Positions 51,091-63,861 of a stretch of 64,000 nucleotides of DNA are shown one piece after another. Where the stretch lies: contig OY744605.1 of the NCBI GenBank assembly GCA_963556255.1, forward strand, positions 2,915,187-2,979,186. The letters run 5' to 3'. The first letter of the stretch is position 1, and every line of letters begins with the position of its first letter. Position numbers and translations under genes: made by a program. Origin of the DNA: Allolobophora icterica (taxonomy: Eukaryota > Annelida > Clitellata > Crassiclitellata > Lumbricidae). The notes beneath the pieces are model-generated. The model did no database searches. It was given only the letters and a program-made list of their open reading frames with translations, and was not told the DNA's origin.

Positions 51091-53480
51091 GACATAATAA
51101 GGATATAATAACTTGTTTCTATGCATATGCACTCTCCAGAGTCCAGAGCAGTCAACTGGAGAGTGATTTTAAACACCTATCTTAAGGAAGTCATTGTAAC
51201 TATAAATAAGGCTAACGCTAACAGAAACTCTGGATCGGTCCTCTGGTGCACTATAGAAAAAATTACATAGATGGTGATGATCAAACAAATTTATTTTCTA
51301 TCGACGTCAACTAACTACGTCACTACCTGTACTCTGGTAGTGCCAGTCCCAAAACAGGATAAATAAGGAAAGCGACGCTACTTATTTTGCTATGACACAG
51401 CACTTAACCAGCCGTTTTGTCTCTAGCCTGGAAAAACGATGACTACATCTTTGTTAAGTAAAACAGCCACAGTTTTCCTTTCCTGAAAAGAAAAAGGTAA
51501 AGTCGATACCAACGGCCTTGGAAGCCGTAAGATATCGTTAAACACTGGAAAACTACTACTTAGCAGAAACTACTAACACGTCTTTAAGTCCGCTATTAGA
51601 TGCAACAACTAAATGACGACGCTGTTTTGGACACCTCTTAAACGTCTTCCATCGGAGCTATATATACAGTACCTGCCTTCTTGCTATTGTTAAAACTGTA
51701 CCGTACTTTTGGAGAAGCTAGGCAAAGGCTGATGATGTATACATGGGAACTAATATTAGGAGACAGGCCTAACTATCGAAGAATTTGTTTCGGTATTTTT
51801 TTGATTTTATGGATTCATCTTTATCAAACAAAGTTTGCGAAAATAAAGAGGGCGAAATGCGTAGAAATATTCGAAGATGTTAGTACCTTGCCTGTAGTTG
51901 TGAGCAGTATATCGTTTCGGGTTTTCGCGCCTTTTTGGCGGGAAACTTATACTGTGATGTTTATAAAATCCAATTAGTGTGACTTAATTTTGTGCAAATA
52001 TCTAAAATGTTGAAAAAGCAAGCGAAAATGACCCCTCATCCAATTCTTTGAACTCAAGCGATGTATCGATGAGCAATATTTAATATTTTTTAAATATAAT
52101 AATATTTAATAAGTAATATTTAATTTTTTTTAATTTACACAACTTTTTTCAAATATTATTATCTTCTATGTTTTATATTTTTTCTATACTTGTTCACAAA
52201 TGTGCGGTTCACTTTTGGTTTTTCAATAAAGACTATTAACAATAATAACAATAATAATAACATCAATGAAGAGAGATATCAGACGCGCAACAGGAAACTC
52301 AAGAAATCTTGTCCTCAGCCTGTGAAGCTACTTCTTTGCAAGCTGGTTTGACTGAATATACTGAAAACATGAAAGAAACTGAAGGTACAGATGAAGATAT
52401 AGAAGGTAACGATGTATCTGAGTCTGTTGTGGATGTGAGAAATGTTTCTTGTAATACCTCTGACAAATGGTTAAAGCGCTGTCTTTAGACACCTTTAAAA
52501 CGTTGGCATCAGCTGCTATATAATTGCAGGACCGTAGATCGTTAATGGTTTTCTTCATCACTCCTGGTATTGTATTATAACATATGAATAGTGAGAACTG
52601 TTCAACTTCAAAGGCTTTTGTTGCATAAGCTGTCGATAAACTGGGCATCCATCCATTTATGTATACTTTATATTACCGTGGGTTTACGCGGTAGTTCTAA
52701 CTTGTGCACTAATATATTCTCGTACTGCCAGTCCAAAGTCTAGAGAAAGAAGGAGGGCGAAGCTAATCATCTTTACTATGACACAACGGCGTTAAACAAG
52801 AACTATCGTTTTCCAGTGGTGCCAGTCTCCAACCTGGATAAATGAGGGGTGGCGCTATTCACTGCCAACTCTTTAACTCCAGCATTGCTCTTTTCGTGCG
52901 GTCCCAGTCTGTCAGTGACACGGTTTCATTCCTGTACCACGTATTTCTCCAGCCAGTCTGACGGAGCCTTAATTGTCCCGGATTTGAGGCAAGGTTGTTT
53001 CTGCACAGCGCTTCTCAGCAACCAATCACCGTCTTCGATTTGATCTTCTCGATCGTAATCCCTCTGATCTCGATCTCCCGCCAGCCAGTCAGCCGTCTGC
53101 AAATGGGTCGCGTCAATCACAGCGCGACGATATCTCCCATTGACGCGTACAATGGCTCGCTCGCAGATGCGCGCCAAAAACCCATGCAACAGGTGCGCGA
53201 GTGGTTATACAGCTCGTAAACATGGCCGCACATTGCGATTTCAAGTACATTCACACATGTACGTACATGTGCAGGCATGCACAAAATCACTTAGTGTATG
53301 TTAGCCTAGTTTTAGTATAGTGTTGTTTAGTCTAGTTTAGACTATAATGTAGTTTATTCGGAATACATCTAATTTAGACTAGCGCTCGACTTTAGTCTAA
53401 CGCTCGCGGATAGTAATCGTAATAGTAACCGTAAATTCCAAACTTCTAAAGCGCCACTCGAAAGCGAAGCGTTTGGCACC
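51091..53480. other. repeat-rich intergenic DNA
   Basis: Contains minus-oriented family-C copies (51340-51425, 52720-52815, 52815-52860), motif A/B copies (about 51505, 51625, 52485) and an AT-rich stretch with (AAT)n. 52880-53220 is GC-richer but gives no recognisable protein on either strand. Confidence 0.55.
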
Positions 53481-54300
53481 AGCTTATTCACGAGCGCTGC
53501 GTCAAGTCAGGTTTTCCCCAAAGGGTAGTCAAAAGGAGATCCGAGTCCGGCTCCAGAGGTCCAGATCAATAAAAAGGAGGCAGAGTAGCTGCTAAGGATG
53601 ATGTCATTTAGATCGGAAAGAATTGGAAGATGAGTGAGGATAGGAATTCTTGAAGAGATTAGACCAGTCTTGAGTGGAAAGCCCGCGGGGGGGGGGTGGG
53701 TGATAGAGGAGCCTGAAGCGGATTGGTAGGCGAGTGGCAATGATGATGGAGGGACCGACAATCTGCGGAACTCGGGGGGTGAGGGGGATCATTCATGGTG
53801 ATGTGTTTGATTTGGCTCTATTGGACAACTTGGGATGAGTAGTGACCGGGGATCTTTCTCGATTTACAAGAGAAAGGAGAATGCGGTTTGCCTGGAGTAC
53901 TATAGTTGTAGTAATATTAGTAGCAGTAGTAATACTAGTAACAGTTGTGTAGAAGCAGCGGTGTTGGTAGTGGTGGTGGTGGTGGTGGTGGTGGACTGGT
54001 GGTAGTTGTGGTGGTCGTAGTAGTAGATAATAGGCCTACTGTTGGATCCATCCGTTAGTCTATTGTTCGCCTAGGTCCACTGAGCCTATCATTCGCGAGA
54101 TGGCGCGTTGTGAAAATGAGATGTAGGACGTGATGGGCGCCTTGCATGGCTGCCGTATACAGTTAAATTTGGACTCCTGTAATTACTTGTGATCATCCGT
54201 TCATACTGATTTGTAATCATAGGCCTACTGCGTAATTGTCAGTTTGAAAATATTAAACGAAGATTATTATTATTAGTAGTAGTAGTAGTAGTATTACTAT
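53480..54300. other. intergenic DNA with G-rich and (GTG)n tracts
   Basis: Holds a G9 run (53689-53697), (GGT)n at 53965-53995 and AGTAGTAGT at 54270-54290. Minus-strand frames at 53507-53792 lack a recognisable domain. Confidence 0.5.
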
Positions 54301-55854
54301 TACTCGGACACTGCTCGTACTCTGGTTGTGCCATTCTCAACCAGCCAACTTAGTTTACCATAATTGTTAGTTTAAATCCACGACTGCCTTATGCTCTGGT
54401 GGTGCCAGTCCGAAGCCTGGGTAAAGTAGGAGGGCGACGCTAATCATCTTTAATATGACACAGCGTCTTCAAATCGCAACTAACCAAACTTAGTTAAATA
54501 TTTACTATGAAACAACGCTAATATTATGAAATAATATCTCGAATGGAAGTCAGCGGCCTTTGTTGCCATAAGATGTCATTAAACAGTTGGAATCCATGCT
54601 TAGTTTAACAGTTTAAATAAACTGATGAAGAAATTCGAACAAACTTTAACTGCAGTTTTCGAAATAAGACCAATTGGTTGATAGTGTAAATATTAGACAC
54701 CTTTAAAACGGAGTTAGCCAATGCTATATATACGAACCCAGATAACCTGTATTAATTTTCTTCTAACGCTCGCCTTATGCCATGGAAACGGTCAGAACTA
54801 ATATCTTTCAACGTGAACGACTTATGTTAACATAAGATGTCGTTTAACACTAAAAAATAAAATAATAATTTCTTAGACACCCTTAAAACGTTTCTTACAA
54901 ACCATATATTTTCAGAATTTGCAGTAGACGTGTTTAGCTTGTGATTTACTGGAAAATATAATCCATGTCAACGGCCTCTATTGCCGAAAGATGTAGCTCA
55001 AAAATCAGCGTCCACACGTCGAAAAACATCTTTAGATTGGATTTTGTTAATGCTTTGACTTACCTCACCTTACCTCACCTTACCTTATTATTCGCTGTAC
55101 TTTAGCTTGTAAAATAATCATCCCTTCGAAATTCACCAGTCAGACCAGGCTATAATTCGTAGACGCAAATAAAATTAAACAAAACCCATCAACTATTATA
55201 TATATACGTATATAAACATATATACATATACATATATTCTTTTATCGGTTTTTAAAGAAGCGACATATGTGTGTCAATAGATTTTGCAAAGTTGGCCGAT
55301 TGCCAACTTCGGCGCGTACAAACAAGCCATCTACTAGTACTTTTACGATGACCGTTGGAATGCCATCAGCCATCGACTGCCTTGAGTGGGTGGCTCAAGT
55401 GAGCGAGTGTAGTCGACTCAATTGACAAACCTGCACCATGTGTCATTGATCGAATCGCTGTTGTTGACGCGAAGACCGGCTGACCTAAAATGGTCCTCTG
55501 TAGACGCGCAAGCAATCACGGTGCAAAAAAGTTTCGACCCGAAATTACGACACCTTCTTTTAGGATTGCTTCGTTTCTATATATATTGGTCTCTCCGCGT
55601 TCCATGTTTACGATCTCCACGCGTACGTCTAAGACAAGGTTGACATAGGCGCCGTAAGATGTCGCTAAACGATAGCAAATGCTACTGATATGCCACTCTT
55701 ATTACAACTACTGCTACTACTACTACTACTACTACTACTGCTGCTGCTAATACTACTACGACTGCTGAAGCTACCATTAGTATAGTATTAGTATTAGCAT
55801 TAGTATTAGCTACCATTCTACTCGCTCTCAAATTTTAATAAGTAACCCCTCATC

Positions 55855-55980
55855 TTCCTTTGCTTTCCTCAAGACTTATTTCTTTTCTCTTGGCCTTGCG
55901 CACTGGGAGCGCCTCTGAACGGTTCACCCTACTAGAGGCGCTTTATAAATGTTTAAATACAATACAATACAATAAGTAGG
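55855..55980 (+). mobile_element. non-LTR retrotransposon 3' end
   Basis: Encodes the tail-like peptide FLKTYFFSLG, then GGAGCGCCTCTG ... AGAGGCGCTTTATAAATG and (ACAAT)n. This is the canonical 3' end of the LINE family seen elsewhere in the window. Confidence 0.6.
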
Positions 55981-55989
55981 TAATATTAA

Positions 55990-56880
55990 TACACAATTCT
56001 AGTAATACAGGTTCTACTTTCAAATTTTGCTAGTTATTAACACACCTTTTAGACGCAGATTCCCATTACTATATATACGTTGGCAAGCTAACATGGGTAA
56101 TATTTTCTTACTAGAAATTGACTCGTGTCAACCACAATTAAGTGCATGTATCAGTACCACTGTTGAAAAATGAAAACCCCAAGCTGGGACATTAAAAAAC
56201 CAAGAAAACCCAAGGTATTATTATTATAATGATTATTTTGTTTCTTTAAGGCTTGTCTCCAACTCGCACAGTCTAAGTCTATAGTCTAAGTTTCAATTAT
56301 GTATGATATAGGTGGGTGTGTATGTTCATAAATTATAGACCTAGTAGAAAGTCGTAGCCGCCTGGGCTTAAAGGCGTCTACACAATAACTGTCTGTCTGT
56401 CTGTCTGTCTGTCAGTCTGTGTGTGTCTCTCTCTCTGCATATCTGTGAGGATGGGCGCTACCAGTGCATCGGTACTTAGTCGAAAGCGGAAGGAGATCGG
56501 TATGTGTGTTAATCAGCTCAGGTATGTCCTGTTTGTCGTACACATACATTAGACCCACAGCGTGTCATTGTTATCGTCTCCGCTATCGTTGTCGTTATCA
56601 TCATCGTCGTCGTTATCATCGTTGTCACTAGCATCGTTGTCGTTATCATCGTTGTCACTAGCATCGTTGTCGTTATCATCGTCGTCGACGTTATCATCGT
56701 CGCTATCATCGTCGTCGTTATCGTTGTTGTCGTTATCATCGTTGTCGTCGTCTTCATCGTTATCGTCGTTATTATCGTTGTCGTCGTCGTTATCATTTTT
56801 GTCATCGTTATCAGTAAAGATGCCTTGGAAGGTAATGGCCTCATTATCATTATAATTTTAATTAACAACTTCAAAAACGC
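55990..56880. other. intergenic DNA with GTCGTTATCATC microsatellite
   Basis: A degenerate (GTCGTTATCATC)n tract spans 56560-56830; the Ser/Leu and Thr/Met frames over it are by-products. The rest shows no gene. Confidence 0.65.
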
Positions 56881-56959
56881 CGGTATGTAATGCAGAAAGC
56901 ATCAGCCGATGGCGTACAAAAACCAATCCGTAATCAGGTCAATATCTCGAGGATCGTTC

Positions 56960-57355
56960 TCTTAAGAGCCTATGCACTGGCTCCCCATCCAGCAGCGCAG
57001 TCAGTTTAAGATCCTTACCCTTATGTGCAATTTTCTTGGGGATAAGTTACTTGCTACGCTATGCTGTAACAAATTTGATTGGGTTTGGTTAACGATAGGT
57101 GTGAACTCTGTCCAACTTACGAATAGGTACAGAATCGACGCTGTGTCATAACAAAGATGATTAGCGTCGCCCCTCCTCCTTCGTCCATGCTTCGGACTGG
57201 CACTGTTCGGAAAATAGCACTGGTGGAACAGTATCATTTGTTCCTATATCCCTTTCCATGCTTAAAACCTAATTTTCCTCTCGGAGCTTTCGCACTGGGT
57301 GGCCTCAGCTGTGAGCGGCGCTGTACAAATCTACAAATACAATACGATACGATCA
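56960..57355 (+). mobile_element. non-LTR retrotransposon 3' end interrupted by family C
   Basis: Encodes LHWLPIQQRSQFKILTLM (reverse transcriptase C-terminal block) at about 56975-57030. Then comes a family-C copy (57130-57215), then GCACTGGGTGGCC, a GCGGCGCTGTACAAAT tail and (ACAAT)n at 57335-57355. The family-C copy sits inside the LINE 3' part. Confidence 0.55.
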
Positions 57356-58234
57356 GTAATCAATGTTTAATTACCGGGTACATCTTACGGGTGCCAGGGT
57401 CATTGATGTTGACCAACTCTTTTTTAATCATGTAACTAATCTATATAACGTGGGCTGCTCGCGTTTAAAAGGTGTGTAATAAGAGCATGTAAATATAAAC
57501 TTTTAACGACTTCTTATGGTTGCCAGGGCCGTTGACGTCGACTTTTACGTCCTGCTACATTACAAAATCACCGACGACAGTTTAACGACATGTTATGGCA
57601 ACAAAGGCCGTTGACGTCGACAGAAATTGTAGTGTGGAGTCTAGTAGTAGTAGTTTCAGTTTAACGACACTGTTATAACACAGATCATTAGCGTCGCCCT
57701 CCTCCATCATCCAGGCTTGGGACTGGCACTATCAGAGTACGAGCTTATTGCATAATACGGGACCACTTTCACTCATAGGGCGAATATAACACTTAAAAGA
57801 TATGTGTAATTATTTTTTAAACAATTTAGTGGAAGGATGCAGAGTTTAACGACATCTTGTGGCAACAAAGGCCTGTGACATCGACAGAAATTAGTTTGGT
57901 TTAATACAGCTTTGACTAATTTTTCTATGGGCGTCAAGATCAATTATATTTAGGAAAGATTCTTAATAGAGGTGTTTAAAACTACCTCATAATTAAGGTG
58001 TCTAGCTACATTCGTTCGTGTCTGATTGCTTTCGAGAATTTCAATGCAGAGAAACAGTTTAAGGACAGCTGATAATACGACATTATGTAGAGTTTGAAAT
58101 CTATATATTTCAAGGATCAATATACATGTATTATCTGGAGGTGTTTGTGTGATACGGTGATGAATATATAATAGCAGGGACAGTGTCGACGTAGTTATGT
58201 AAAGAAATCGTAAATATATATATATTTATATATA

Positions 58235-58770
58235 TGCATATATTGCTAGCAAATGTGGAATGTGCATTAACATAGTTTTTGAAGTGTATAGACGTCAACA
58301 ATTGCCTTGACTCTTGTGTCCTAGAATGAGATCTGGTGCGTACTATGCTGTGAGTCGTGCGGGGCCGTACCTTTTCTCGCCTTTGGAGGATCGTTGGCGG
58401 GGGAGGGTTGGACTGGAGGAGGGTATGTTATGAACTTAAGAGTCGCTGACACAGTTCTTAGACACTGCGTACCAGAGGCTTTTAATGGGTGCAGAATTTG
58501 TTGGTCGAAAACGCTGCCAGTCTTCGCTTGAATCTGGTATGAATTGGTATATATGGGGTATGGTCAATTATTGGTCTGAATTGGTCTCTGACATGATTTT
58601 CTATGGTATGGTATGTGCTGGTCTGGTGTAGAGTAGTCTATTGAGAAATGCTTAACTAACCTTATGTGGTCTGGTATTACCTGATCTGAGTTAGTCTGGT
58701 TTGAAATGTTCATACTTTGTCTAGCGATTCAGGTCTGTTTACTGTAAAATGCTTAACTCAGAATATTGTT
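58235..58770 (-). repeat. repeat family P, copy 2 (empty Polinton site)
   Basis: Reverse-complement paralogue of the DNA flanking the Polinton. It runs from (TA)n/GGAATGTGCATTAACATAG at the low end to GCGATTCAGGTCTG and AAAATGC at the high end. The position equivalent to the insertion is about 58708-58713 (GTTCAT), where left- and right-flank homology meet without a gap. Confidence 0.75.
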
Positions 58771-58799
58771 TACTCAGACCAAATTCAAAATGGAGTTTT

Positions 58800-59690
58800 A
58801 AAAATGTTTCTTGATTAACATTCTACATGTATTATTTAAATTAAATTAAACTTTATTACAAGGTTATAAAATACATCATTTTGACAGGAGATTCTGAATC
58901 TACTTTTAAATTTTTAAGAAATTATCAATCAGTACAACCAAAGAATGAAAAAGACACTTCTCTATCATATGATACAGACTTGATGATAATAAAAGAAAAC
59001 CGCAACTTCACCTGCTATTCTCAAACTCTTACTTTTAATTTTTAATACAGCTTCATTGATATTTGTCACATGTGTAATTTATGACATGTGGTTATTATTT
59101 TATTGATAAATTTTTACATAAGTAAAAAATGGTTAAAAAGGACAATAACACATATACAGCATGTACATATTATAGTCAAATGACAAGAGTCTATTGACAA
59201 GAGTCTATTATAAAAGCAAATCCGTCAGCAAGTCCATAAATTACATCCCATCATAACTGTATTGTGATAATGTGACACTTGATATCATCAAACAACACCA
59301 TTGCCAGTTTTAACAAATAATCTATAACTGAAAGCCTTTGTTTATTACATATCTCACAACGAGGTATGTAGTGAATAAAAATCAGATTAAAAAAATAAAA
59401 TAAATGAGATTATTTTGAAATAAATAAGATTCTTAATCTATTTGAAATTAATAAGACATCTTATTCTATTCTTTAATTTGACAAATTAATCACATGATAA
59501 AATCAAACAATATTATAGAAATAGTCAAAAACATAAGAAACAAGGTTGGCGTAGCCTATACCATATGTACATTTTAATAACTAAATGCATACACAAATAA
59601 AAATATTTTTACATAAGATTATAAACGACAGTATTTACACCCCATTTATTACTATGGCTTATTATATATATAAAAGTCACTTTACACGCA
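58800..59690. other. AT-rich intergenic DNA
   Basis: No gene, RNA or terminal repeat was recognised. Ends with duplicated ACACGCACCCTAC just before the minisatellite. Confidence 0.55.
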
Positions 59691-59736
59691 CCCTACCCTA
59701 CACGCACCCTACACGAATTCAGGAGAGAAAGCTCTG

Positions 59737-60642
59737 ATGAAAGCGGAAAAATATATTGAAAACAAGATTAAACAAGAACAAAAAGGGAAGATAAATAAAA
59801 ACAATCATGAAAACAGAAAAGAAACAAAGACGAACGAAAATAACGAAGAATACAATCCAAAGAGAATACACGCAGAAATGATGAACGAGAATGAAGAAGA
59901 ATACAATCCAAAGAGAATACACGCAGAAATGAAAATGATGAACGAGAATAAAGAAGAATACAATCCAAAGAGAATACACACAGAAATGAAAATGATGAAC
60001 GAGAATAAAGAAGAATACAATCCAAAGAGAATACACACAGAAATGAAAAAGATGAACGAGAATAAAGAAGAATACAATCCAAAGAGAATACACACAGAAA
60101 TGAAAAAGATGAACGAGAATAAAGAAGAATACAATCCAAAGAGAATACACGCAGAAATGATGAACGAGAATAAAGAAGAATACAATCCAAAGAGAATACA
60201 CACAGAAATGAAAATGATGAACGAGAATAAAGAAGAATACAATCCAAAGAGAGGACACACAGAAATGAAAAAGATGAACGAGAATAAAGAAGAATACAAT
60301 CCAAAGAGAATACACACAGAAATGAAAAAGATGAACGAGAATAAAGAAGAATACAATCCAAAGAGAATACACGCAGAAATGATGAACGAGAATAAAGAAG
60401 AATACAATCCAAAGAGAATACACACAGAAATGAAAATGATGAACGAGAATAAAGAATACAATCCAAAGAGAGGACACACAGAAATGAAAAAGATGAACGA
60501 GAATAAAGAAGAATGCAATCCAAAGAGAATACACACAGAAATGAAAAAGATGAACGAGAATAAAGAAGAATACAATCCAAAGAGAATACACACAGAAATG
60601 AAAAAGACGGCAAGGACCTATGTTGTCAAACGCTGTCGTTAA
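59737..60642 (+). repeat. 57-bp minisatellite, 14 units, open in plus frame
   Basis: Fourteen units encode NENKEEYNPKRIHTEMKKM-type peptides of 19 (mostly), 17 or 18 residues. One frame runs from ATG 59737 to TAA 60640-60642 for 301 residues, very charged (Lys/Glu/Asn). All length differences are multiples of three. Units 6-9 and 10-13 repeat the same four-type order, a higher-order repeat of about 222 bp. The minus strand is also open, so openness alone is weak evidence. No signal peptide, domain or splice context is visible. Confidence 0.6.
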
Positions 60643-60649
60643 ACTGCCC

Positions 60650-63600
60650 AATAATAATAACCCTACACGAAGCAGACTCGATATTAAAATCTACCTTATA
60701 AAAACACATTTATCTCTTAATATGTTAGAGATATTTTCTTTTTAACAAGTTAGTAATGAACAATTTATGAATCTGTGCCTCCAAATGAAATTACGACGAG
60801 TTATCATTATTAAATATATTCCAAAGCTTAACATCGTCTTATAACATCAATGGCCGTTGACGACAATTCAAAAGTACAATTGACAGGAAACGAAATACTT
60901 ATAGCGTCCGAATGACACCATTTAAAGGTGTCAAACAGAGCCGTACAATATCACTAATGTCACATTATTTAAAGCAATATATCTGTTATTGTCTATGACA
61001 CACACAGTGATAAAATGGTTTGATGCAAATTAAACAGTATTCCGCAACAATTTCCCCACAATGAATATTAAAACAACTTCAGTCATAAATGCACAATACA
61101 TATAATTATAATTATGACATTAGATTCGTATTCTACTTTTGAAATTTGTTTACTGATTTCTCAATAATATGCAGTTTAAACACACTTTAACGTTTCAGGC
61201 GGAACCAATGCGCCAGTGAGCGCGATTTCTGAATCTATATATACAAGGGAAAGACCTTATTAAAGGTGTATAATTCAACGTTTTATTTCATATCATAGTT
61301 TCCTTTTGGCGACGTCTTGTGGCATCGTTTGCCGTTGGCTTCGACAGTAAAACGTTTTCGTACTTTTAGCAGGCGATACATCCAATAAAAATTCAACATT
61401 TTTTTATTATTCCCAATGTTAACGTTGTTTTATGACATCAGAGGCCCTTGAAATACAATGCAAAGAAAAAGAGAAACTTGTAGCGTCTGAAAGACACCTT
61501 TATAAGATGTCGAACACAGCCTTACAATGTCATTAATATTCATTGTTTAGCAACATTTAAAGCAATATAGCTGACACTGTCTATGATAATTAACGATTAA
61601 AGGCACACTCATGATAATTAGCGCTTAAATACTCGTGATAATTGCCACTACCAGACTCTAGAAAAGCTTCGGTGTCTCTGGGACTGCCTTTAAAAGGCTA
61701 GCTTCCTATAACTCTGCAATCGGTTTCAGCACGTTCTCGGCCAGATCCTGTTCTCTGCAGTGTTCGCTTTATTATGCTAAGGAAAAAAATGTGAAGAATT
61801 TTCCTCATATTGACGTCAACGGCCTTTCATACCATAAGATGTCGTCAAACGCCGGTTAATGCAAATATTCTGCTGAGACACCTTTAAAACGAGTGTAACT
61901 CACACTACATATTAACGGGCACGCTGTAGGTTTTTAAGTTAATGAAATTTGCTTCTGTGTGTAAGATACCTGAACAGTTTAAAGGACTAACTTTGTAAAC
62001 TACCTGCTTCATTTAACGTGCATACTGTTGATGGAATCATTAATATTTTATGTATGATGTGACGATAACGGTAGATGTTGCTACAAGATGCAATTAAAAT
62101 AAAGATTAATAAATAATTATGATAACTTTGATATTTGAAAAGTCTCAGCAAGTTCTCGGTCAGATCCTGTTCTCCACGCTGCATCTTTTATTATGCTATG
62201 GTGAAATGTACAGACTTTTCCTACCATTGACGTCAACGACCTTTGATTCCATAAGATGTCGATAATGCAAATGTTCTTCTAAGACACCTTTAAAATGAAA
62301 GTACCTCACAATACATATAAATAGATACGCCGTTAAACATTGTAACTCCTCGCACTCCGGCAGTGCCAGTCCCAAGCCTAATTTAAAAAGGAGGGCGACG
62401 TTAAGGATATTTTTATCACTCAGTGTCGTTAAACTGAAACTACTATACTAAACGTAAGCCTGGGCGATGGAGGAGGGCAACGCTCTTTGTTAGCACACAG
62501 TGTCATCAAACTGAAACTACTACTACTAATCGCTGTATTGGTGCATAGTGTTTAGTTAAATTAAATTTTTATTTGAACGTGGTATAGATACCTGAACAGT
62601 TTAAAATACTTAAACTTTGTAAGCTACCTGTTTCATTTAATGTGCATACTGTTTTGTGAAATCGTTGACATTTGATGCATGATGTGATGATAACGGCAGA
62701 TGTTGCTGAAAGATGTCACTAGAGTGAAGATTAGTAAATACTCACTTTAATATTTCAGAAGTACAATAAGAATGTCATAATTATATAATTTAATATACAA
62801 TTTATATAGTTTTAATATAATTTATAACCAGGCCTGTTTTAAAATAGAATAAATAGATTAAGAATCTATTGTACAATTAAGATAGTTTATTTGAAGAAGC
62901 TTTAACTTTTGAAATTTCTTGTTTGTGACTATTGCTGCAAAATATTATTTAATTTGCCTGAAAATATTGTGTTACAATGGGTGTACCATAGACAATGTCA
63001 ATTTTATTGATTTTTGTCGTTAAACAATGAATATTAGTGACATTGCAAAGTTCTGTTTCAACACCTTTTAATAGAGTCTTTCAGACGCTAGAAATTTCCC
63101 GTTTTTAGAGAATTGTAGAATAGGTGCCTGACAACAGCTCTTGATGTTATAAGACGACGTTAAACCTTATAATAATAAATAATAGTAATCGCTGTATGTT
63201 AGGGAATGCTAGGATATATATAGGGCTGCATTATGCCAGACGAACATTGCTAAGTTAAGTTAACTTTCCTCAAATGTCCTATTCCCATTTATTCCCATGG
63301 TAAGAAACATAGTTTTATTAGACAGTGTCAGCAGTATTGCTTTAAATGTTGCTAAACAATGAATATTAGTGACATTGTAAGGCTGTGTTTGACATCTTAT
63401 AAAGGTGTCTTTCGGACGCTATAAGTTTCTCTTTTTCTTTGAATTGTATAAGATAGGAAAAGGTAATAATGCAGCACTCTTTCAACACCTTTAAAATGCT
63501 TTCATTCGACACCATATATTTTGTCAACCGTTCCTCCGATGCATCTAGAAAGCTTGTACAGGGTGCCACAGTGACTGTGACAGTGCCAGTCTGGATCCGC

Positions 63601-63780
63601 AAGGGCCAAAAATGTCAGAATTTTTTCTTTTTGTAGGGGGTTTTAAGTTTCATGTGTACTGTAAATATGTCCATTTTATGTAGAATGAGTTGGCGTCGAC
63701 TAAGCAGTGTGGATAAAAGAGTAAGTGGTAAAATTCTTTTGCGACACCGAACTGTCTTGCGATAGATTAAACGTGGCACC
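60650..63780. repeat. dispersed motif and segment duplications
   Basis: Contains motif A/B copies of both orientations (about 60840, 60920, 61310, 61420, 61815, 61880, 62230, 62285, 63130, 63400, 63485). One direct duplication pairs 61965-62130 with 62585-62750 (shared ATACCTGAACAGTTTAAA, GTGCATACTGTT, ATAACGG.AGATGTTGCT). Another pairs about 61725-61785 with 62150-62205 (TTCTCGG.CAGATCCTGTTCTC). No coding gene was recognised. Confidence 0.6.
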
Positions 63781-63794
63781 TGTTCGTGCTATAT

Positions 63795-63823
63795 GTGTGT
63801 GTATGTATGTATGTATGTATGTA

Positions 63824-63861
<38 letters not shown>

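Larger units (their letters stand above)
51340..62520 (-). repeat. dispersed repeat family C, right block
   Basis: Minus-oriented copies near 51340-51425, 52720-52815, 52815-52860 (partial), 54300-54345 (partial), 54380-54490, 62345-62455 and 62455-62520 (partial). Plus-oriented copies are at 57130-57215 and 57650-57745. The conserved reading on the minus-oriented copies is GTACTCTGG..GTGCCAGTCC, AGCCT..A.AAAGGAGGGCGA, CGCTAATCATCTTT, ATGACACAGCGT. Confidence 0.65.
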
